Positions 34,220 through 43,285 of a DNA stretch of 64,000 nucleotides are shown here, one piece after another. The stretch is from MTP4 sp052056915. GTDB lineage: Archaea > Halobacteriota > Methanosarcinia > Methanosarcinales > Methanosarcinaceae. The translations under genes and the position numbers were made by a program. The stretch is taken from assembly GCF_052056915.1 (NCBI RefSeq), contig NZ_CP195119.1, positions 1,550,001 through 1,614,000 on the forward strand. Direction: 5' to 3'. Numbering within the stretch: position 1 is the first letter of the stretch; every line of letters begins with the position of its first letter. The notes below the pieces were generated by a model that saw only the letters and a program-made list of their open reading frames with translations, did not search any database and was not told the origin of the DNA.

Positions 34220-34453
34220 ATGAGAATCGAAATACTCGGAACCGGATGTCCAAAGTGCAAGAAAACGAAAGAAACCGTTGAAAAAGTCCTCAAAGAAACA
34301 GGTGTCGAAGCCGAAGTTGTTAAAATTGAGGATTTTGAAACGATCCTGAACTATGGAGTAATGGTCACCCCTGCGCTTGTTATTGATGGAGAAGTGAAGC
34401 TTGCAGGAAAGGTGCCGGGGACTGAAGAAATCAGGAAATGGGTGATGGAATAA
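34220..34453 (+). CDS. Small thioredoxin-like CxxC protein, cassette 2
   Basis: 77 aa from ATG 34220 (GGTGAT 4-5 nt upstream). MRIEILGTGCPKCKKTKETV carries a CPKC site, and VMVTPALVIDGEVKLAGKVP the cis-Pro segment. Near twin of the protein at 30984, so permease plus thioredoxin-like protein is a repeated cassette. Likely acts as a thiol donor for its permease's substrate or as a redox partner. Confidence 0.85.
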   Translation: MRIEILGTGCPKCKKTKETVEKVLKETGVEAEVVKIEDFETILNYGVMVTPALVIDGEVKLAGKVPGTEEIRKWVME

Positions 34454-34574
34454 AGTAGAGAAACCGGATAAAGGAATAAAGTAGAGAAGACTGGACAGCT
34501 AAAAAATTGAAATTTAAAAACCCCATTTCTCCTTTGCTCTCGGTGCCTGAAAGGTCTTCTCCGATCCTGTATCC

Positions 34575-34796
34575 TCACCTGCAATCTCCCCCAATAAAAA
34601 AGAGGCAGGAAGCCTCCACAAAACCATCATTCAACACACCAGTCCATCCACCGAGCCTACAGGAACCGCTTCGCAGAGCCTCGTCAACTCCATAGACATT
34701 TATGCAGAAGTCCAGAAACCACTCATCAAGCTTTATACCGCTGAACCTTTCCGGATACGCAGCCCTGGAGAGGACCATCAAGTCGATAGGGTACCT
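34575..34796 (-). pseudogene. Remnant C-terminus of an ABC binding protein
   Basis: Directly after the stop codon of the binding protein gene at 34797, and in the same frame, translation resumes as RYPIDLMVLSRAAYPERFSG and continues DEWFLDFCINVYGVDEALRS. This matches the last about 50 residues of the binding proteins in this locus (EYPIDVMVIAKAAYPERF). The end is degenerate. It looks like the tail of a fifth tandem copy whose body was deleted. Confidence 0.75.
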
Positions 34797-36032
34797 TTAG
34801 AACCCTTCTTCCTCCATCCAGTCGAGCCACTGAGCCGATCGGAGAGCCTTCGCCGTATCAGGATCAACGCCGTAGACGTTCTGGTAGAACTCAAGCACCC
34901 ATTCATGTACCTTGATGTCACTGAAGCGGTCGGGATATGCCGCCTTTGCAATTATCATTGCCTCTACTGGATACTCAAGCCGCTTCGCCCAGTTGTAAGG
35001 CGTCCAGGGAAGCGCGTAGACCCGCCTGTTCTTTACAGCATCAAGTTCCTGGAGGTTCTGATAATAGGGAGCGGTATAAAGTTCACTTGCCGGATGGTAG
35101 CCCTGCGCGGTAGGCAATACGATAACATCCGGGTTAAGTGCAAGGATCTGCTCTGTGCTGATCGTCACAAAGGCACCTGTTCCATGGTAGGCGTTTTTAG
35201 CGTTCGCAAGATCCTCGATAAAGAAAGATTCTATGGTATCAAGGCCCCATGCCATCCCGGCTCCACCACCATCCCGGGCACGCGGCGAGAGCCCGAACTG
35301 CATGACACGTGGCTTCTGGTCTTCGGGTATTCCCTGTGTCCTCTCCTGTATCATTGCAATGCTGTCGTCAAGGTACGCCGCGAGATCGAGAGCCTCCTTT
35401 TCTTTCCCGAACACCTGCCCGATAATCCGGATCTCCTCTGCGATCTGGTTCACATCAGGCTTTTCCTGATACGGAGGCCCTTTCAGGATGATCAGGGGAA
35501 TCCCAAGAGAGTCAATTGTCTCAATCGTCTTTTCAATGTTCTCTTCACTACCCGCCCTGAAGGAGGATGCTCCGAGCCGGATGATGACCAGGTCGGGATT
35601 CAGCCCGGCAAGCGTTTCATAGTTGATACCCGTGTTCCCCTCTGTCACGAGCGGAAGATCCTGCAATCCCGGGTTAAGATAGAGCACGGGGTTCATCCCG
35701 TCGGTATACGAGTAATTATTCCCGGACAGGTCCTCAAAAGAATAAGTATAGACCTTCTGGCAACACTGTCCCCCCATTCCGACCACCTTATCCACCTCCC
35801 CGAGCCTGGTGAGCACACCCTCTATGAAGCCGTCGTTGACAGTCACGACCCGTTCAATCTCCACGGGAACTTTGACTTCTACACCGCGACTGTCCACAAC
35901 GGTGCGGTATTCTTCCGCCGGAGACGCCGTGTCAGCTCCCGATTCGCCAGTTAAACCGACACATCCTGCAGACAGCAGCATGCAGAAAACCCCCATGACT
36001 GCGCACCAGAATACAAGACTTCTTTTGATCAT
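34797..36032 (-). CDS. ABC transporter substrate-binding lipoprotein D
   Basis: 411 aa from ATG 36032 (GGTGA upstream). N-terminal signal with lipobox LLSAGC, then a class III (BtuF/FecB-type) binding fold: YRTVVDSRGVEVKVP, INYETLAGLNPDLVIIRLG, ISTEQILALNPDVIVL and RLEYPVEAMIIAKAAYPDRF. Such proteins bind Fe chelates, corrinoids or other metal complexes at the cell surface. It differs from its paralogs in having PYNWAKRLEYP where they have PCNCAKRLEYP or PCNCAMRLEHP, and in a CCQK pair near residue 90. Last binding protein of the locus, about 200 bp after the cupin gene. Confidence 0.85.
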   Translation of the reverse strand: MIKRSLVFWCAVMGVFCMLLSAGCVGLTGESGADTASPAEEYRTVVDSRGVEVKVPVEIERVVTVNDGFIEGVLTRLGEVDKVVGMGGQCCQKVYTYSFEDLSGNNYSYTDGMNPVLYLNPGLQDLPLVTEGNTGINYETLAGLNPDLVIIRLGASSFRAGSEENIEKTIETIDSLGIPLIILKGPPYQEKPDVNQIAEEIRIIGQVFGKEKEALDLAAYLDDSIAMIQERTQGIPEDQKPRVMQFGLSPRARDGGGAGMAWGLDTIESFFIEDLANAKNAYHGTGAFVTISTEQILALNPDVIVLPTAQGYHPASELYTAPYYQNLQELDAVKNRRVYALPWTPYNWAKRLEYPVEAMIIAKAAYPDRFSDIKVHEWVLEFYQNVYGVDPDTAKALRSAQWLDWMEEEGF

Positions 36033-36238
36033 AATTGATTCACCACACAGGTTTGATCTCGATTTCATTGGAAACTCACATATTTTTTTACTTTGAATAC
36101 AGGTAAAAATACCCGTTTTTAATCCGACTATACGTTCCTTGCAAGAAGGGGCCAGCCAGTTATCGGGTGGCTAAGTCGGATCGAAGGCAGTATGCACAAG
36201 CACCCCTCTCAAGCGTCATGTACTGAACTCCTCAAGCG

Positions 36239-36592
36239 TCATGTACTGAACTCCTCAAGCTTCCTGTAAAGCTTGTTGATGCTGCGATAGCCTGAAGGGG
36301 AGGAAATGAGAAGAGCCTCGGCTTCTGCTTCGCTCTCCAGACCTACTGTGTAGTCTGCGGGAATATGGGCCATGTCTCCTGCCTGCAAAAGAACTGTTTT
36401 TTCCGCATTCAGCCTTACAGAGCCTTTCAGCAGAAGGAGGTTGCCGGGATTTGGATGGGAATGGGGCCTGACTTTCAGCCCTGCAGGAATCTTCAGGTGA
36501 ATAACCTTCAACTCTTCGGATACGAAAAGCGGTTTCGTGGTTCCTTCGGAGGTCTGAAATTCCTTAAGTTCGTCAAACCGTGAAATAATCAT
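36239..36592 (-). CDS. Small cupin protein
   Basis: 117 aa single-domain cupin. RPHSHPNPGNLLLLKGSVRL contains the first metal-binding motif (two His), GDMAHIPADYTVGLE the second. Start codon overlaps the stop of the methyltransferase gene (ATGA), so the two are translationally coupled. Possible roles are binding or modifying the compound the methyltransferase acts on. A short direct duplication (TCAAGCGTCATGTACTGAACTCC) partly repeats just downstream at about 36210-36255. Confidence 0.8.
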   Translation of the reverse strand: MIISRFDELKEFQTSEGTTKPLFVSEELKVIHLKIPAGLKVRPHSHPNPGNLLLLKGSVRLNAEKTVLLQAGDMAHIPADYTVGLESEAEAEALLISSPSGYRSINKLYRKLEEFST

Positions 36593-37617
36593 GGCTTCAC
36601 CTTCCTTGCAATAATTATCTGTGATGAGGAGGGTGAGTTCAGGTCGTGTACTTCTTCAACAGAAAAACCGCTTGACTCAAGAATGTCTGAAAAATCCCTT
36701 GTAGAATACAGGCGTTCGGCTTCTTCGGTAATAGAAAACATAAGGTCGAAATACACCGCAGTGCTGTTTTTTACAGGGTCATTAATGTGCCAGTGTTTGG
36801 AGATGAGGAACCCGTCCTCTTTGAGGCATTTACGTATCCGGCCCAGAAGAGGGACAAGAGAATCCCGTGATAGGTACAGGACATCGGATGCAAATACAAC
36901 ATCGAATCTCCCGGAAAGATCGTCCTGTGTGAAGTCCCCTGGAACTGCAGTTATCCGGTCAGCCTGGTAGAGCGCAATCTTCTTTTTTGTTACCTTCTCA
37001 ATAACCGGGGGCAGATCGAAGACACAGGCTTTCAGGTCGGGATTCAGCCCCGTAAACGCGATTGAGTAAAGAGCATGACCCCCGCCAAGGTCGAGCAGCA
37101 TACGGGCATCCATGAACTCCTTTTGCCTTCCCAGAATTTCGACGGTCTGCTGCAGGTCCCCCCTTATCGCTCCCTGCGCCATCGCATGAATGAACCTTTC
37201 GTCAAATACAGCCATCCTAGCCTGTCCAGACCCAATCGGCCCGTCTCTGAGTGCTTCCGAGAGTCTTTCCCACCTGCCGATTCGGGTCTTTTTCAACAGG
37301 CTGATAAGATCCCCCTGATAATAGGGTGACCTTTTCAGAAGATATGTCTCTGAAAGAGTGGATAAAGCATATGTTTCCCCGATACGCTTGAGGAACCCGG
37401 ACCCTGCCAGTGCATCACAGCACTTTTTCGTGAGAGTGCGATTAAGCCCGAGTTCTTCCGAAAGCGCATCTGCAGGTTTGGGAATCTCAAGTGAGTCGAA
37501 GAACCCAACCTGAAGTGCGGATGTCAGCAACTGGAAAGTCTCTACGGATTGAGCCAGTTCATGGAGTTTCCCTGAGGATTCGGGAGGCGCCTGAAAAAGA
37601 GTAGAGATTGTTTTCAT
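36589..37617 (-). CDS. O-methyltransferase-like SAM methyltransferase
   Basis: 342 aa from ATG 37617 (GGGTGAT upstream). The N-terminal part, LLTSALQVGFFDSL to LAGSGFLKRIG, is the winged-helix dimerisation domain of the plant-type O-methyltransferase family. The C-terminal half has ARMLLDLGGGHALYSIAF (motif I), ACVFDLPPV and FDVVFASDVLYLS. Related enzymes methylate hydroxyls of antibiotics and pigments. It lies 5 bp after binding protein C and overlaps the cupin start, so it is inside the ABC operon. Substrate unknown. Confidence 0.82.
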   Translation of the reverse strand: MKTISTLFQAPPESSGKLHELAQSVETFQLLTSALQVGFFDSLEIPKPADALSEELGLNRTLTKKCCDALAGSGFLKRIGETYALSTLSETYLLKRSPYYQGDLISLLKKTRIGRWERLSEALRDGPIGSGQARMAVFDERFIHAMAQGAIRGDLQQTVEILGRQKEFMDARMLLDLGGGHALYSIAFTGLNPDLKACVFDLPPVIEKVTKKKIALYQADRITAVPGDFTQDDLSGRFDVVFASDVLYLSRDSLVPLLGRIRKCLKEDGFLISKHWHINDPVKNSTAVYFDLMFSITEEAERLYSTRDFSDILESSGFSVEEVHDLNSPSSSQIIIARKVKP

Positions 37618-37622
37618 TTTTA

Positions 37623-38864
37623 TCACCCGCAAGTCGGACATGTATAGATACACCAGTCCATCCACTGAGCCGATCTGAGTTGCCTTGCCGTGGCGTCGTC
37701 TACTCCATAAACATTCATATAGAAGTCCAGCAGCCATTCGTCAAGTTCTATGTCGCTGAACCTGTCGGGGTACGCCGCCTTTGCGATCACCATCACGTCG
37801 ATAGGGTATTCGAGACGTTTGGCGCAGTTGCATGGTTCCCAGGGGAACGACGAGATGCGCCGGTTTCTAACGGCTGAAAGCTCTGCAACATTCTGGTAGT
37901 AGGGTGCCGAGTAGAGTTCTTCAGGAGGATGATACCCCGAAGAGGTGCCGAGTATGATCACATCCGGGTCCAGGGCGAGAAGCTGCTCTGCAGAGATAAG
38001 GACAGAGTTTCCCGGTTCCCTGTAGGCGTTCTTCGCATGGGCTATCTCCTCGATAAAGTACGACTCAATTGTATCGGTACCTTTCACGTTTCCGGCTCCT
38101 CCCTCTTTTCGGGAACGCGGCGACGCGCCGAAAACCAGGACAGAAGGTTTGTCCCCTTCGGGGATATCCTTTGTCCGTTCAAAGACCAGCTGCGTCTGGG
38201 ATTCAAGATAATCCGCAAGTTCACCTGCTTTATCTTCCTTTCCGAACACATCACCGACGATCCTGATCTCATCGGACACCGTCGAAAGGCCGGGTTCTTC
38301 ATAACAAGGGTGCGCCTTGAGCACGACGACCGGGATGCCAAGAGATTCGATTGTCTGTATGGTTTTCTGCACCCCTTCATCCTCCATCGAGCGGAGTGTA
38401 CATGACCCCACTCTCAGGATGACAACATCGGGTTCCAGCCCGGCCAGTGTTTCGTAATTGATGCCCGCACTTGATTCCCCGACCCGCGGCAGGCCCATGA
38501 TCCCGGGGTTCAGGTACGTGACCGGGTTCATCCCGTCTTTGTACTCGTAGGTTTCACCGCCGACAGTCTGGTAGGTATAATTGAAGTTTCTCTGTATGCA
38601 TGACGAACCGACACCGACGATTTTCTCCTGCTCTCCAAGAACGGTCATCACGCCTTCGATGAGCCCGTCCGAGACGGTGACAACACGTTCGATATTTCCA
38701 GGCACCTGTACCGCGACTCCGCGTGAGTCGACAACCGTCCGGCACCCGTCTCCATGCTTCTTGTCTGCCCCTCCTGCCGACTGACCCATGCAGCCTGCAC
38801 AGAGGACAAGCAGGAGGACGGCAGCAATACATATTGTACAATATGCTGTTTTTTTCGCTGGCAT
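37623..38864 (-). CDS. ABC transporter substrate-binding lipoprotein C
   Basis: 413 aa from ATG 38864; two more upstream starts are possible (38879, 38891). Lipobox LCAGC after a hydrophobic signal. Shares CRTVVDSRGVAVQVP, AGINYETLAGLEPDVVILRV, SAEQLLALDPDVIIL and CNCAKRLEYPIDVMVIAKAA with its paralogs. Ends with a Cys-containing tail (CIYTCPTCG) not seen in copies A, B or D. Binding fold as in cobalamin and siderophore receptors. Confidence 0.85.
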   Translation of the reverse strand: MPAKKTAYCTICIAAVLLLVLCAGCMGQSAGGADKKHGDGCRTVVDSRGVAVQVPGNIERVVTVSDGLIEGVMTVLGEQEKIVGVGSSCIQRNFNYTYQTVGGETYEYKDGMNPVTYLNPGIMGLPRVGESSAGINYETLAGLEPDVVILRVGSCTLRSMEDEGVQKTIQTIESLGIPVVVLKAHPCYEEPGLSTVSDEIRIVGDVFGKEDKAGELADYLESQTQLVFERTKDIPEGDKPSVLVFGASPRSRKEGGAGNVKGTDTIESYFIEEIAHAKNAYREPGNSVLISAEQLLALDPDVIILGTSSGYHPPEELYSAPYYQNVAELSAVRNRRISSFPWEPCNCAKRLEYPIDVMVIAKAAYPDRFSDIELDEWLLDFYMNVYGVDDATARQLRSAQWMDWCIYTCPTCG

Positions 38865-38881
38865 GTTCACATCCCTCATAA

Positions 38882-38925
38882 ATTCATTCATTCATTCATT
38901 CATTCATTCATTCATTCATTCATTC
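38882..38925. repeat. ATTC tetranucleotide repeat, about 11 copies
   Basis: A perfect run of ATTC units lies just before the binding protein C gene, in its leader on the minus strand (GAAT repeats). Length changes here could affect the leader or the upstream in-frame start (MNEFM). Confidence 0.95.
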
Positions 38926-38990
38926 TCTGTCAGAATCCTTTCTCTTCCGTCCAGTCAAATACCTTGCAATACTCTGCCCGGGTCATCTTA

Positions 38991-39851
38991 TTACCCTACA
39001 TCCCACCAGATAGCGGTACACATGTTGGTTTCTGGCAACTCGTAACCATCTTCTGTTTTGATGAGGTTTTTATTGAGATATCCCCTGAGAATTTCCTCCT
39101 GCTTGCTATCCTGAATATTATAGACTGAACTGTATTGGGATACCGCAAAATCAAGATCAGGGAATCTGTTTTGATGTTGCAACCTGGATGCCTTCATATT
39201 CGGATAAATTCCCATTGAATAGAGTATATTGTAAATGATGTCGGCCTGTGGGCTACAATTAAAATCCTCTCCATGAAGTTTTGGCCAGAGATCGACGAGT
39301 CCTTTTTCCCATGAGGGCATTCCCGAGATCCAGAATAAATAGATCCATTTTGAGGAAACTTCGCACATCATCTTTATCGATTCACTCAAATCCTGCATTC
39401 CGAGTGAATATGATGCTACAACAAGGTCATAGGAACCTTCAAGGTCGGCAGATAAATCGATTTCTTCCCAGCGTTTATTAACGATTCTGAGATTTTTAAC
39501 ACCGCTTTCTGCAGCATATTCCTCCATAACATCCGCCATTCCAGGCGAGGGTTCTATTGCTGTTACATGGTCTACACGGCCTGCGATAGGTACTGCAACT
39601 GTCCCAGGCCCCGAACCGATATCAAGTACCTTGTAGTCAGGGGAGAGAGGGAGACTCTCAATAATATGATGTACTCTCCCGGGATTTTCCATTGAATTTT
39701 TTAAAAATGCCCTCGCATGCTCTTTACTTTTCCATATTGAGGCACATTCCCCATATGCTCCGCATTTAATGTTCGCACCGTTCACCTTATTCCAGATTTT
39801 GTTCCAGTCAATTTCTGCGGGATTAATCTGAGTATCCAGCCTGTGATCCAA
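38991..39851 (-). CDS. GECASIW-family SAM methyltransferase 1
   Basis: 286 aa from TTG 39851, preferred because GGAGG lies 7 nt upstream and the protein then starts MDHRLDTQINPAEIDWNKIW; the gene would follow binding protein B by 2 bp. YGECASIWKSKEHARAFL is a family signature near residue 35, then motif I KVLDIGSGPGTVAVPIAG, AIEPSPGMADVM and DLVVASYSLGMQD. Two paralogs lie at 42437 and 45937. Alternation with binding protein genes suggests methylation of, or methyl transfer from, the transported ligand. Confidence 0.82.
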   Translation of the reverse strand: MDHRLDTQINPAEIDWNKIWNKVNGANIKCGAYGECASIWKSKEHARAFLKNSMENPGRVHHIIESLPLSPDYKVLDIGSGPGTVAVPIAGRVDHVTAIEPSPGMADVMEEYAAESGVKNLRIVNKRWEEIDLSADLEGSYDLVVASYSLGMQDLSESIKMMCEVSSKWIYLFWISGMPSWEKGLVDLWPKLHGEDFNCSPQADIIYNILYSMGIYPNMKASRLQHQNRFPDLDFAVSQYSSVYNIQDSKQEEILRGYLNKNLIKTEDGYELPETNMCTAIWWDVG

Positions 39852-39853
39852 TT

Positions 39854-41077
39854 TTATTCCTCCACACACCAGTCCATCCATTGTGCTGTTCGCAGTTTCT
39901 CAGCTGTGCCACGGTCGACACCGTAGACATTATGGTAAAATTCAAGGAGCCAGTCGTCAAGGTTTATATCCTCAAATCTTTCAGGGTAAGCAGCTTTTGC
40001 GATTACCATCACATCTATCGGATATTCCAGCCTCTTTGCACAGTTGCAGGGCGTCCATGGAAGAGACATAACACGCCCATTCTTAACTGCTGAAAGCTCC
40101 CTGAGAGGTCCGTAATATGTTGCTTCGGTTAGTTCCCCGGGAGGGTGATATCCCCATGCCGTACAGAGAACGATGACATCGGGTTCAAGTGCAAGAACCT
40201 GTTCGGTATTGACAATCTGGAACGTACCCACATCAACCTGGTAGGCATTTTTAGCATTGACAACATCTTCTATCATATAGGATTCCGTTGTTCCGAGACC
40301 CTGTACTACTCCCGCACCCCCCTCTGCCCGGTGGGCGGGTGAAAGGCCGAACATAAGAACAGATGGTTTTTCCTCTTCGGGGATGTCTGATGTACGTTCC
40401 TCCACGAGTGCAACCTGGGATTCAAGATATGACGCAATTTCAGCGGCTTCTTCCCTTTTACCGAATACGTCCCCGATTATTTCGATCTCGTTAGATATCT
40501 GGGAAAGAGACGGGTCATTATAGCAATTGGGGCTGTACAGAACAACAAGCGGTATATCCAGAGATTCGATCATATCAATCGTCTTTTGGGCATTTTCGGT
40601 ATCTTCCCAAAAAGTACAGCTTCCAAGTCTAATTATAACGACATCAGGATTTAATGACGAAAGTGTTTCATAATTCATTGCTGTTCCGTACTGCACAAAA
40701 AAGGGGAGATCACCGATATCTTTCACAAGCTCCTTTACTACATGATGCCCTCCGGAACCGTTTACAAAGCCTCCGTCATCAATTGGGTAGGAATACGTCC
40801 ATTCACTCTGTAAAGCCGATGAGCCGATACCGACAAGAGTGTCTTCAACACCAAGTGCATACATCGTCCCTTCGATGAGACCGTCGGAGACTGTAGCAAC
40901 CCTTGTTACATTCCTGGGAATCTCGACTGCAACTCCGCGGGAATCGACGACAGTCCGATATCCGTCCCCTGGCGCTGTCGCATCTGCCACCTCTGTTCCC
41001 TTACCGGTGCAGCCGGCGAATGCCGTCACCAGTATCAGTGCCGTAAAAGCTAGCGCCACGATATATGACTGTTTCAT
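39854..41077 (-). CDS. ABC transporter substrate-binding lipoprotein B
   Basis: 407 aa from ATG 41077, which overlaps the stop of the preceding gene by ATGA; upstream in-frame codons belong to that gene's region in another frame. Lipobox TAFAGC. Motifs YRTVVDSRGVAVEIP, AMNYETLSSLNPDVVIIRLG, NTEQVLALEPDVIVL and CNCAKRLEYPIDVMVIAKAA. Closest in layout to copy A: both have a DDGGFVNGSGG-like insertion. Expected to deliver a metal chelate or corrinoid-like ligand to the single permease. Confidence 0.85.
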   Translation of the reverse strand: MKQSYIVALAFTALILVTAFAGCTGKGTEVADATAPGDGYRTVVDSRGVAVEIPRNVTRVATVSDGLIEGTMYALGVEDTLVGIGSSALQSEWTYSYPIDDGGFVNGSGGHHVVKELVKDIGDLPFFVQYGTAMNYETLSSLNPDVVIIRLGSCTFWEDTENAQKTIDMIESLDIPLVVLYSPNCYNDPSLSQISNEIEIIGDVFGKREEAAEIASYLESQVALVEERTSDIPEEEKPSVLMFGLSPAHRAEGGAGVVQGLGTTESYMIEDVVNAKNAYQVDVGTFQIVNTEQVLALEPDVIVLCTAWGYHPPGELTEATYYGPLRELSAVKNGRVMSLPWTPCNCAKRLEYPIDVMVIAKAAYPERFEDINLDDWLLEFYHNVYGVDRGTAEKLRTAQWMDWCVEE

Positions 41078-42306
41078 TCTCCGCTCTCCACGCACCAGTC
41101 CATCCACTGCGCCGACCTGAGAGCTTTTGCAGTGTCTTCGTCCACGCCGTAGACGTTCTTGTAGAAGTCCAGCAGCCATTCTCCAAGATCGATGTCAGCA
41201 AACCTCTCAGGATAAGCCGCCTTTGCAATGACCATCACGTCGATAGGGTGCTCAAGCCGCATTGCACAGTTGCAGGGAGACCAGGGAAGAGAATATACCC
41301 GACGGTTCCTGACGGCGGAGAGTTCACGCAGGGGTGCGTAGTACGTCGCATCATACAGCTCTCCAGGTGTGTGATAACCGCGTGAAGTGCAAAGGACGAT
41401 AACATCGGAGTCCATTGCAAGGACCTGTTCGGTACTTACGGGCATCCTGCCATCGCCGCGGAAGGCATTCTTTGCATGGGCGATGTTCTCGATAATGTAG
41501 CCTTCCGTGGTCTTCAGGCCATGAGCATTTCCTGCGGCACCATTCTTGCGCTCAATTGGTGAAAGGCCGAAACTCATGACCGTAGACTTTTCCGATTCGG
41601 GGATATCCCGTGTCCGCTCTTCAACAAGTGCTACCTGCGACTCCAGATAGCTTCCGATACGCTTTGCATCCTCCTCTTTATCAAAAACCCTGCCGAGGAT
41701 TTCTATCTCCTCGGAGATAGTTGCAGGCTTCGGCTGTTCGTAGCAGTTCGGGCTGTAGAGGACAACGACAGGGAACCCAAGCGACTCGATTGTTTCGATA
41801 GTCTGGATCGTGTTTTCATCGACCTTATTCTGGATGGCACAGCATCCGATCCGGAGAATGACAACATCCGGGTCAAGGGTGGCGAGAGTTTCATAGTTCA
41901 TTGCCGTGCCGGATTTGATAACCGCCGGCTGTTCCGCTACGCGGGGAGCAAGAACTTTCACAACATCACGGCCACCCGTGCCGTTCACAAAGCTTCCGTC
42001 GTCAAGCGGGTACGAATATTCAAAATCCATCGGGATGCATGAAGAACCGATCCCGACGATCTTATCTTCAACCCCAAGCGCAAACATCGTCCCTTCAACA
42101 AGAGCGTCAGAGACAGTGACAACACGTTCGATCTTCGCCGGGACCTGAACGGAGACTCCGCGGCTGTCCACAACGGTACGGAACTCTTCCGCAGGCGCCT
42201 TTGTGTCGGCCTCCGATTCACTCGTTAAACCGATACATCCTGTAGACAGCAACATGCAGAATACCACAAGGATAAAAATACTAACAACAAATGATTTATT
42301 CATCAT
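41074..42306 (-). CDS. ABC transporter substrate-binding lipoprotein A
   Basis: 410 aa from ATG 42306 (GAGGG upstream; ATG 42303 equally possible). Lipobox LLSTGC. FRTVVDSRGVSVQVP, AMNYETLATLDPDVVILRIG, STEQVLAMDSDVIVL and CNCAMRLEHPIDVMVIAKAA. First binding protein after methyltransferase 2, 130 bp downstream. Its stop overlaps copy B's start, indicating coupled synthesis of two similar receptors that may form heterodimers or bind different ligands. Confidence 0.85.
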   Translation of the reverse strand: MMNKSFVVSIFILVVFCMLLSTGCIGLTSESEADTKAPAEEFRTVVDSRGVSVQVPAKIERVVTVSDALVEGTMFALGVEDKIVGIGSSCIPMDFEYSYPLDDGSFVNGTGGRDVVKVLAPRVAEQPAVIKSGTAMNYETLATLDPDVVILRIGCCAIQNKVDENTIQTIETIESLGFPVVVLYSPNCYEQPKPATISEEIEILGRVFDKEEDAKRIGSYLESQVALVEERTRDIPESEKSTVMSFGLSPIERKNGAAGNAHGLKTTEGYIIENIAHAKNAFRGDGRMPVSTEQVLAMDSDVIVLCTSRGYHTPGELYDATYYAPLRELSAVRNRRVYSLPWSPCNCAMRLEHPIDVMVIAKAAYPERFADIDLGEWLLDFYKNVYGVDEDTAKALRSAQWMDWCVESGE

Positions 42307-42436
42307 TTTAACCCTCAAAACCAGTAGTTTTCCTTTCATGCAGAAGCTTTACTGCACTCAGTACTGACACGTCCCGCACAGATGAACTGCAGAGATATCG
42401 GCAGAAGGCTGGGAGCCAGTCTGGAGAAGATACTCC

Positions 42437-43285
42437 TTACCGCCATGCGTCCACCTCCCACCAGAGCTTAACCCGAGTAGTCATCCCCGAGAGCAGAAAA
42501 TCGTCACCGTTTTCGGAGAGGACTCCACCGAGATACTCACGCAAGAGGGCTTCCTGCTCAGTATTGTTTACCCCGTACTGCTCCCCGAACTCGGCAACTG
42601 CTGCTTCAAGGTCAGGGAATCTGCGGACATGTTCCATTCTTGAGGTCTCGACGTTGGGGTAGATCCCCATAGAATAAAGGACGTTGAAAAGGACATCTGC
42701 CTTCGGCCCCCTCCTGTACTCCTTTCCGTGCAGCTTCGGCCAGAGGTCGACCATCGCCTGCTCCCAGTTTGTTGTACCGGCAAACCAGAAGAGATACACA
42801 CATCGTGAGGAAACTTCACACATAGTCTTGACCGCAGCTCTGACATCCGGCATCCCGAGCGAATACGACGCAACTACAATGTCATACTGCCCGTCAAGGT
42901 CCGTGGCCGGATCGATCTCTTCCCAGCGTTTCCGCACAATCTTAAGGTTCGACACCCCCTCTTCTTCAGCATACTCGGCCATCACCTCTGCCATTCCAGC
43001 CGCCGGTTCTACGGCGGTGACGTGGGCAGCGACCCCTGCCAGCGGAACCGAAAGGGTTCCCGGCCCGGCCCCGATGTCAAGAACCCGTGATTCGGGCCCG
43101 ACCGGCAGGCCGCCGATCACGTGGCGGATCCTGTCGGGGTTTTCCCTCGATTGATTAAGGAAGCTGCGTGCTTTCTCCAGGGATTCCCAAATCGAAGCAC
43201 ATTCACCGCTTCCGCGGCATCGTATATTCTCCTCGTAGCGCTCCCTCCAAACAGCATTCCAGTCAGTTCCCATCCAATCAATCAT
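42437..43285 (-). CDS. GECASIW-family SAM methyltransferase 2
   Basis: 282 aa. WNAVWRERYEENIRCRGSG then GECASIWESLEKARSFL, motif I RVLDIGAGPGTLSVPLAG, AVEPAAGMAEVMAEYA and DIVVASYSLGMPD. C-terminus VKLWWEVDAW matches paralog 3. The start overlaps the end of the ATPase gene by 8 bp, so it belongs to the transporter operon. Family known only as class I methyltransferases; no substrate assigned. Confidence 0.83.
   Translation of the reverse strand: MIDWMGTDWNAVWRERYEENIRCRGSGECASIWESLEKARSFLNQSRENPDRIRHVIGGLPVGPESRVLDIGAGPGTLSVPLAGVAAHVTAVEPAAGMAEVMAEYAEEEGVSNLKIVRKRWEEIDPATDLDGQYDIVVASYSLGMPDVRAAVKTMCEVSSRCVYLFWFAGTTNWEQAMVDLWPKLHGKEYRRGPKADVLFNVLYSMGIYPNVETSRMEHVRRFPDLEAAVAEFGEQYGVNNTEQEALLREYLGGVLSENGDDFLLSGMTTRVKLWWEVDAWR

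Noticed and set aside
38882..38925. ATTC run considered as coding repeat
   Set aside because: The plus-strand ORF is a translation of the microsatellite; it lies in the leader of a minus-strand gene.
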